Origin: Halieaceae bacterium UBA4452
Lineage (GTDB): Bacteria; Pseudomonadota; Gammaproteobacteria; Pseudomonadales; Halieaceae
Length of the DNA: 26,043 nt
NCBI GenBank assembly: GCA_002389505.1
Contig: DGPA01000003.1
Location: 1-26,043, forward strand
Direction of reading: 5' to 3'
Under the pieces are notes generated by a model. The model worked only from the letters and a program-made list of their open reading frames with translations. It made no database searches and was not told the origin of the DNA. This document shows positions 24,067 to 26,043 of this stretch, piece after piece (position 1 is the first letter of the stretch; every line of letters starts with the position of its first letter). The translations under genes were made by a program, and so were the position numbers.

Positions 24067-24973
24067 TTTTTTGCGCTCCCAACACGCCCGATAGCAGCTC
24101 TAAGCTACCCAGGGCTTTGGTGATATCGGAAGGTATGACCAAGGTTTTGGCATTATCTGCCGCTGCTAGCCTGCCAATGGCATCGACCTGCTTAATCAGC
24201 ACATCATAGTCCACGGCCACCTGCCCGTTTTCATTGATCGCCTGGGCAATAATGCGCGTTTGTTCTGCTGTCGCTTGGGCTCTCTTTTCAATCGCAAAGG
24301 CTTCAGCCTCAGCGGCAATCCGTACCGCTTCAGCGCGCCTCTGCGCATCATAGAGCTCCGCGTCCGCCGACAGTTCAACCCGTCGGCGATCTCCCTCAGC
24401 GGTGGCAATGACCGCGCGCTTTTCACGTTCCGCGTTGAGCTGTTGACGTTGGGCTTCCTTTGTTTGGTTGTCGACTTTGACGTCTGTAATTTCGGTTCGG
24501 GTAATCTCTAAACCCCATACTTCTGCCGCATTTTGGAGGTTTTGCAGCACTTCATCACCCATTTGCTGGCGAGAACTTTGCAGCTCGTCTAAATCCAACT
24601 TGCCGGCAGCCGACCGGACAATTGATTCCGCCGTTGTCTGTACTGCCTTAGATACGTCGGCAATGCGATAGACCGACTTGGCGGCGTCTATCACGCGAAA
24701 GAAATTCGTGGCCTCTAGGCTGACTTCCACGTTGTCCCGAGTTATCACCGAAATATCATAGGCGTCGAGCTGACGCTCTAAGACACTGACTTTGTGGGCA
24801 ACGTTATCAAGAAATGGAATCAGTATATTAAGGCCCGCGGGCAACGTACGGCTATATTTGCCAAAACGCTCGATCACCCACTCTGCGGATTGTGGTACGA
24901 CTTTAACTGAGCGATAGACAATGACCGCAAAAAAAGCCAACACCGCTAGTAACAAAATATTGCCTAATGCCAT
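24059..24973 (-). CDS. SPFH/Band 7 (stomatin, QmcA-like) membrane protein
   Basis: This 304-residue protein has an N-terminal membrane segment (about 4-22), then the Band 7 domain (about 25-190: VPQSAEWVIERFGKYSRTLPAGLNILIPFLD and DNVEVSLEATNFFRVID). A long alanine/glutamate-rich coiled coil follows (about 190-260), typical of flotillin-like oligomers. Length and order fit E. coli QmcA. Such proteins form large membrane-bound cages and modulate membrane proteases or fluidity. I chose the ATG at 24973 because AGAGG is seven bases upstream and the membrane segment begins there. The frame continues to 25108, but that part overlaps the repeat-rich leader and is not protein-like. It is co-transcribed with the NfeD-like gene. 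Confidence 0.92.
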   Translation of the reverse strand: MALGNILLLAVLAFFAVIVYRSVKVVPQSAEWVIERFGKYSRTLPAGLNILIPFLDNVAHKVSVLERQLDAYDISVITRDNVEVSLEATNFFRVIDAAKSVYRIADVSKAVQTTAESIVRSAAGKLDLDELQSSRQQMGDEVLQNLQNAAEVWGLEITRTEITDVKVDNQTKEAQRQQLNAEREKRAVIATAEGDRRRVELSADAELYDAQRRAEAVRIAAEAEAFAIEKRAQATAEQTRIIAQAINENGQVAVDYDVLIKQVDAIGRLAAADNAKTLVIPSDITKALGSLELLSGVLGAQKNA

Positions 24974-25013
24974 TGAGGAACCTCTTGGTTTAATGGTGAC
25001 TTTATTCAAGAAT

Positions 25014-25085
25014 ACTGCAAATCGCAGGTATTTGCAGTGTATCGTTCGATAGCTGACCCACGCATAACAGGCTATCCTGCAAATA
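25014..25085. repeat. Three copies of CTGCAAAT in the SPFH/NfeD leader
   Basis: Copies 1 and 2 form an inverted repeat with 9-bp arms, ACTGCAAAT (25014-25022) and ATTTGCAGT (25030-25038), seven bases apart. Copy 3, CTGCAAATA, is at 25077-25085. All lie in the 219-bp divergent region between the SPFH start and the PepSY-protein start. This is consistent with an operator bound by a dimer, or with a leader hairpin of the SPFH transcript. Confidence 0.5.
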
Positions 25086-25192
25086 AAGCGCTGTTTTTTT
25101 TGCTCCACAGCTCAATATTCAAAGATTCATCTGAGGGCAAAACAACGGCGGGCAAAATCACCACCCATGCACTAGCTAGGAATCACTAAGAC

Positions 25193-25867
25193 ATGCGCTT
25201 AAGAATTCAACGAGACCTTCGTCGATGGCATCGCTGGCTCGCGGTGGCGGTCGCCATTCAACTACTGGCGTGGACCGTAAGTGGAGTGTTTTTTGCCTTA
25301 GTCGATATTGAAGGGGTGCGCGGCACACCCCATCGCCAAGCCGTTGCCGATGCAAACATTACTACTCAAAGTATTGACTGGGTCGAATCTCCGGCGCAAA
25401 AAATTGTGTTAAGAAATCGACTTCCGAACGAAACAGTTGTGGGGGTATATCGACAACAAGGGGCTGATTGGTTCACCCTAGCGGGGCATCCACTCACTAC
25501 GCTGAGCAAGGACGAGGCGCTCTTGCTGGGTCAGCAGCTCACTGATCTTTCCCCCAATGAAGCGGTGTGGATTGACACGGCGGTCGAGGGTTCCGAGTAC
25601 AGGGGTGCCGACCTACCCTTGTGGCGCGTGTATGCCACCCATGAGCCATCAACCGTCGCGTACCTTGACGCCCTTACCGGTGAGGTTACTGCCATTCGCA
25701 ATACCTCATGGCGGTGGTGGGATTTTCTCTGGTCGCTGCACATTATGGATTACGGTGACCGCGACACGATTGGTACTTGGCTACTGAAGATTTTTTCCGT
25801 TCTAGGTCTAGCCAGCGCCCTTGCAGGGATTGCCCTGTTTATTTCACTACCCAATAAATGGCGCTGA
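25193..25867 (+). CDS. PepSY-associated transmembrane protein
   Basis: This 224-residue protein has a membrane segment near the N-terminus (about 15-37, after the basic RRWHRW motif) and another near the C-terminus (about 190-217), with a periplasmic region between. The RDLRRWHRWLAVAVA start, DALTGEVTAIR, and RWWDFLWSLHIMDYGDRD are typical of PepSY_TM-type proteins, which are often linked to iron uptake or membrane reductases. Only one periplasmic PepSY-like region is visible, and the protein is shorter than the four-helix versions. No clear ribosome binding site precedes the ATG at 25193. It is divergent from the SPFH gene and shares its repeat-rich upstream region. The 176 bases after it to the window end show no supported gene. 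Confidence 0.85.
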   Translation: MRLRIQRDLRRWHRWLAVAVAIQLLAWTVSGVFFALVDIEGVRGTPHRQAVADANITTQSIDWVESPAQKIVLRNRLPNETVVGVYRQQGADWFTLAGHPLTTLSKDEALLLGQQLTDLSPNEAVWIDTAVEGSEYRGADLPLWRVYATHEPSTVAYLDALTGEVTAIRNTSWRWWDFLWSLHIMDYGDRDTIGTWLLKIFSVLGLASALAGIALFISLPNKWR

Positions 25868-26043
25868 ATACTCTGCTCGTGAATCACTGGTGCTGAGTGC
25901 CAATAGCCGTATTAGGATAGCGGTCAGTCTATGCTGTCGTGATGCTTACCTGCCATAAGCGACCGCCTGACCCAAGCGAAAATCCTCACACGACGACTCA
26001 GTTGGGCGCACTATGGGCTTTTACAATGCCAAAACACAGGACT

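Noticed and set aside
25868..26043. Start of a partial gene at the right edge (ATG at 26013)
   Set aside because: Only ten codons are visible, with no ribosome binding site, and no other frame in this stretch is convincing.
1..26043. CRISPR array, insertion sequence, toxin-antitoxin or defence system
   Set aside because: No regularly spaced repeats, transposase-like proteins, terminal inverted repeats or defence domains were seen; only the integrase remnant points to mobility.

Overview
The window looks like chromosomal DNA of a marine, aerobic gammaproteobacterium, possibly of the OM60/NOR5 (Halieaceae) or a neighbouring oligotrophic group. This is inferred from protein resemblance (QueD and YbfF close to the E. 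coli forms, a FabY-type ketoacyl synthase, an AtoB-type thiolase, a LinB-like haloalkane dehalogenase), from dense packing of short operons, and from many lipid and CoA enzymes. No database search was possible, so the lineage is a guess. Nearly all of the window is ordinary coding sequence. The only mobile-element trace is at the left edge.

Layout. (1) 1-1107: a truncated tyrosine integrase next to the 3' end of a tRNA-Val / tRNA-Asp operon that has a near-perfect sigma-70 promoter. This is the edge of an island that extends left of the window. (2) 1255-3603: queD, a 351-bp non-coding stretch with palindromes and a DnaA-box-like repeat, a YbfF-like esterase, and an unrecognised lipoprotein. 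(3) 3607-9061, minus strand: FabY-type ketoacyl synthase, a YdjA-like nitroreductase, a dienoyl-CoA isomerase, a membrane-anchored parvulin-like protein and a HupE/UreJ membrane protein. The last three are tightly coupled. (4) 9062-14809, plus strand: a GlxA-type AraC regulator divergent from the ketoacyl synthase, a secreted beta-propeller/amidohydrolase fusion, and a fatty acid hydroxylase/sterol desaturase-like membrane enzyme. (5) 14937-17244: a thiolase directly followed by ribB fused to a RibA-like domain that has lost its zinc cysteines. (6) 17320-23695, minus strand: a second nitroreductase, an S41 peptidase with DUF4214-like repeats, an AGCS sodium/alanine symporter, a secreted cyclase-family hydrolase and a haloalkane dehalogenase. 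(7) 23791-25867: an SPFH/NfeD pair whose NfeD lacks the usual soluble domain, with a repeat-rich leader, divergent from a PepSY-associated membrane protein.

How the genes fit together. Lipid and acyl-CoA chemistry recurs: fatty acid initiation or elongation, unsaturated acyl-CoA isomerisation, thiolysis and fatty acid or sterol hydroxylation. Scavenging and detoxification enzymes also recur: amidohydrolase, cyclase, dehalogenase and two flavin nitroreductases. I found no CRISPR array, defence island, toxin-antitoxin pair, intact transposon or clearly new multi-gene system. The least explained signals are in non-coding DNA: a possible three-way-junction leader of the symporter gene, tandem hairpins downstream of the AraC gene, and inverted repeats before the SPFH/NfeD operon. 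The RibB fusion with a dead RibA domain and the short NfeD are the oddest proteins.
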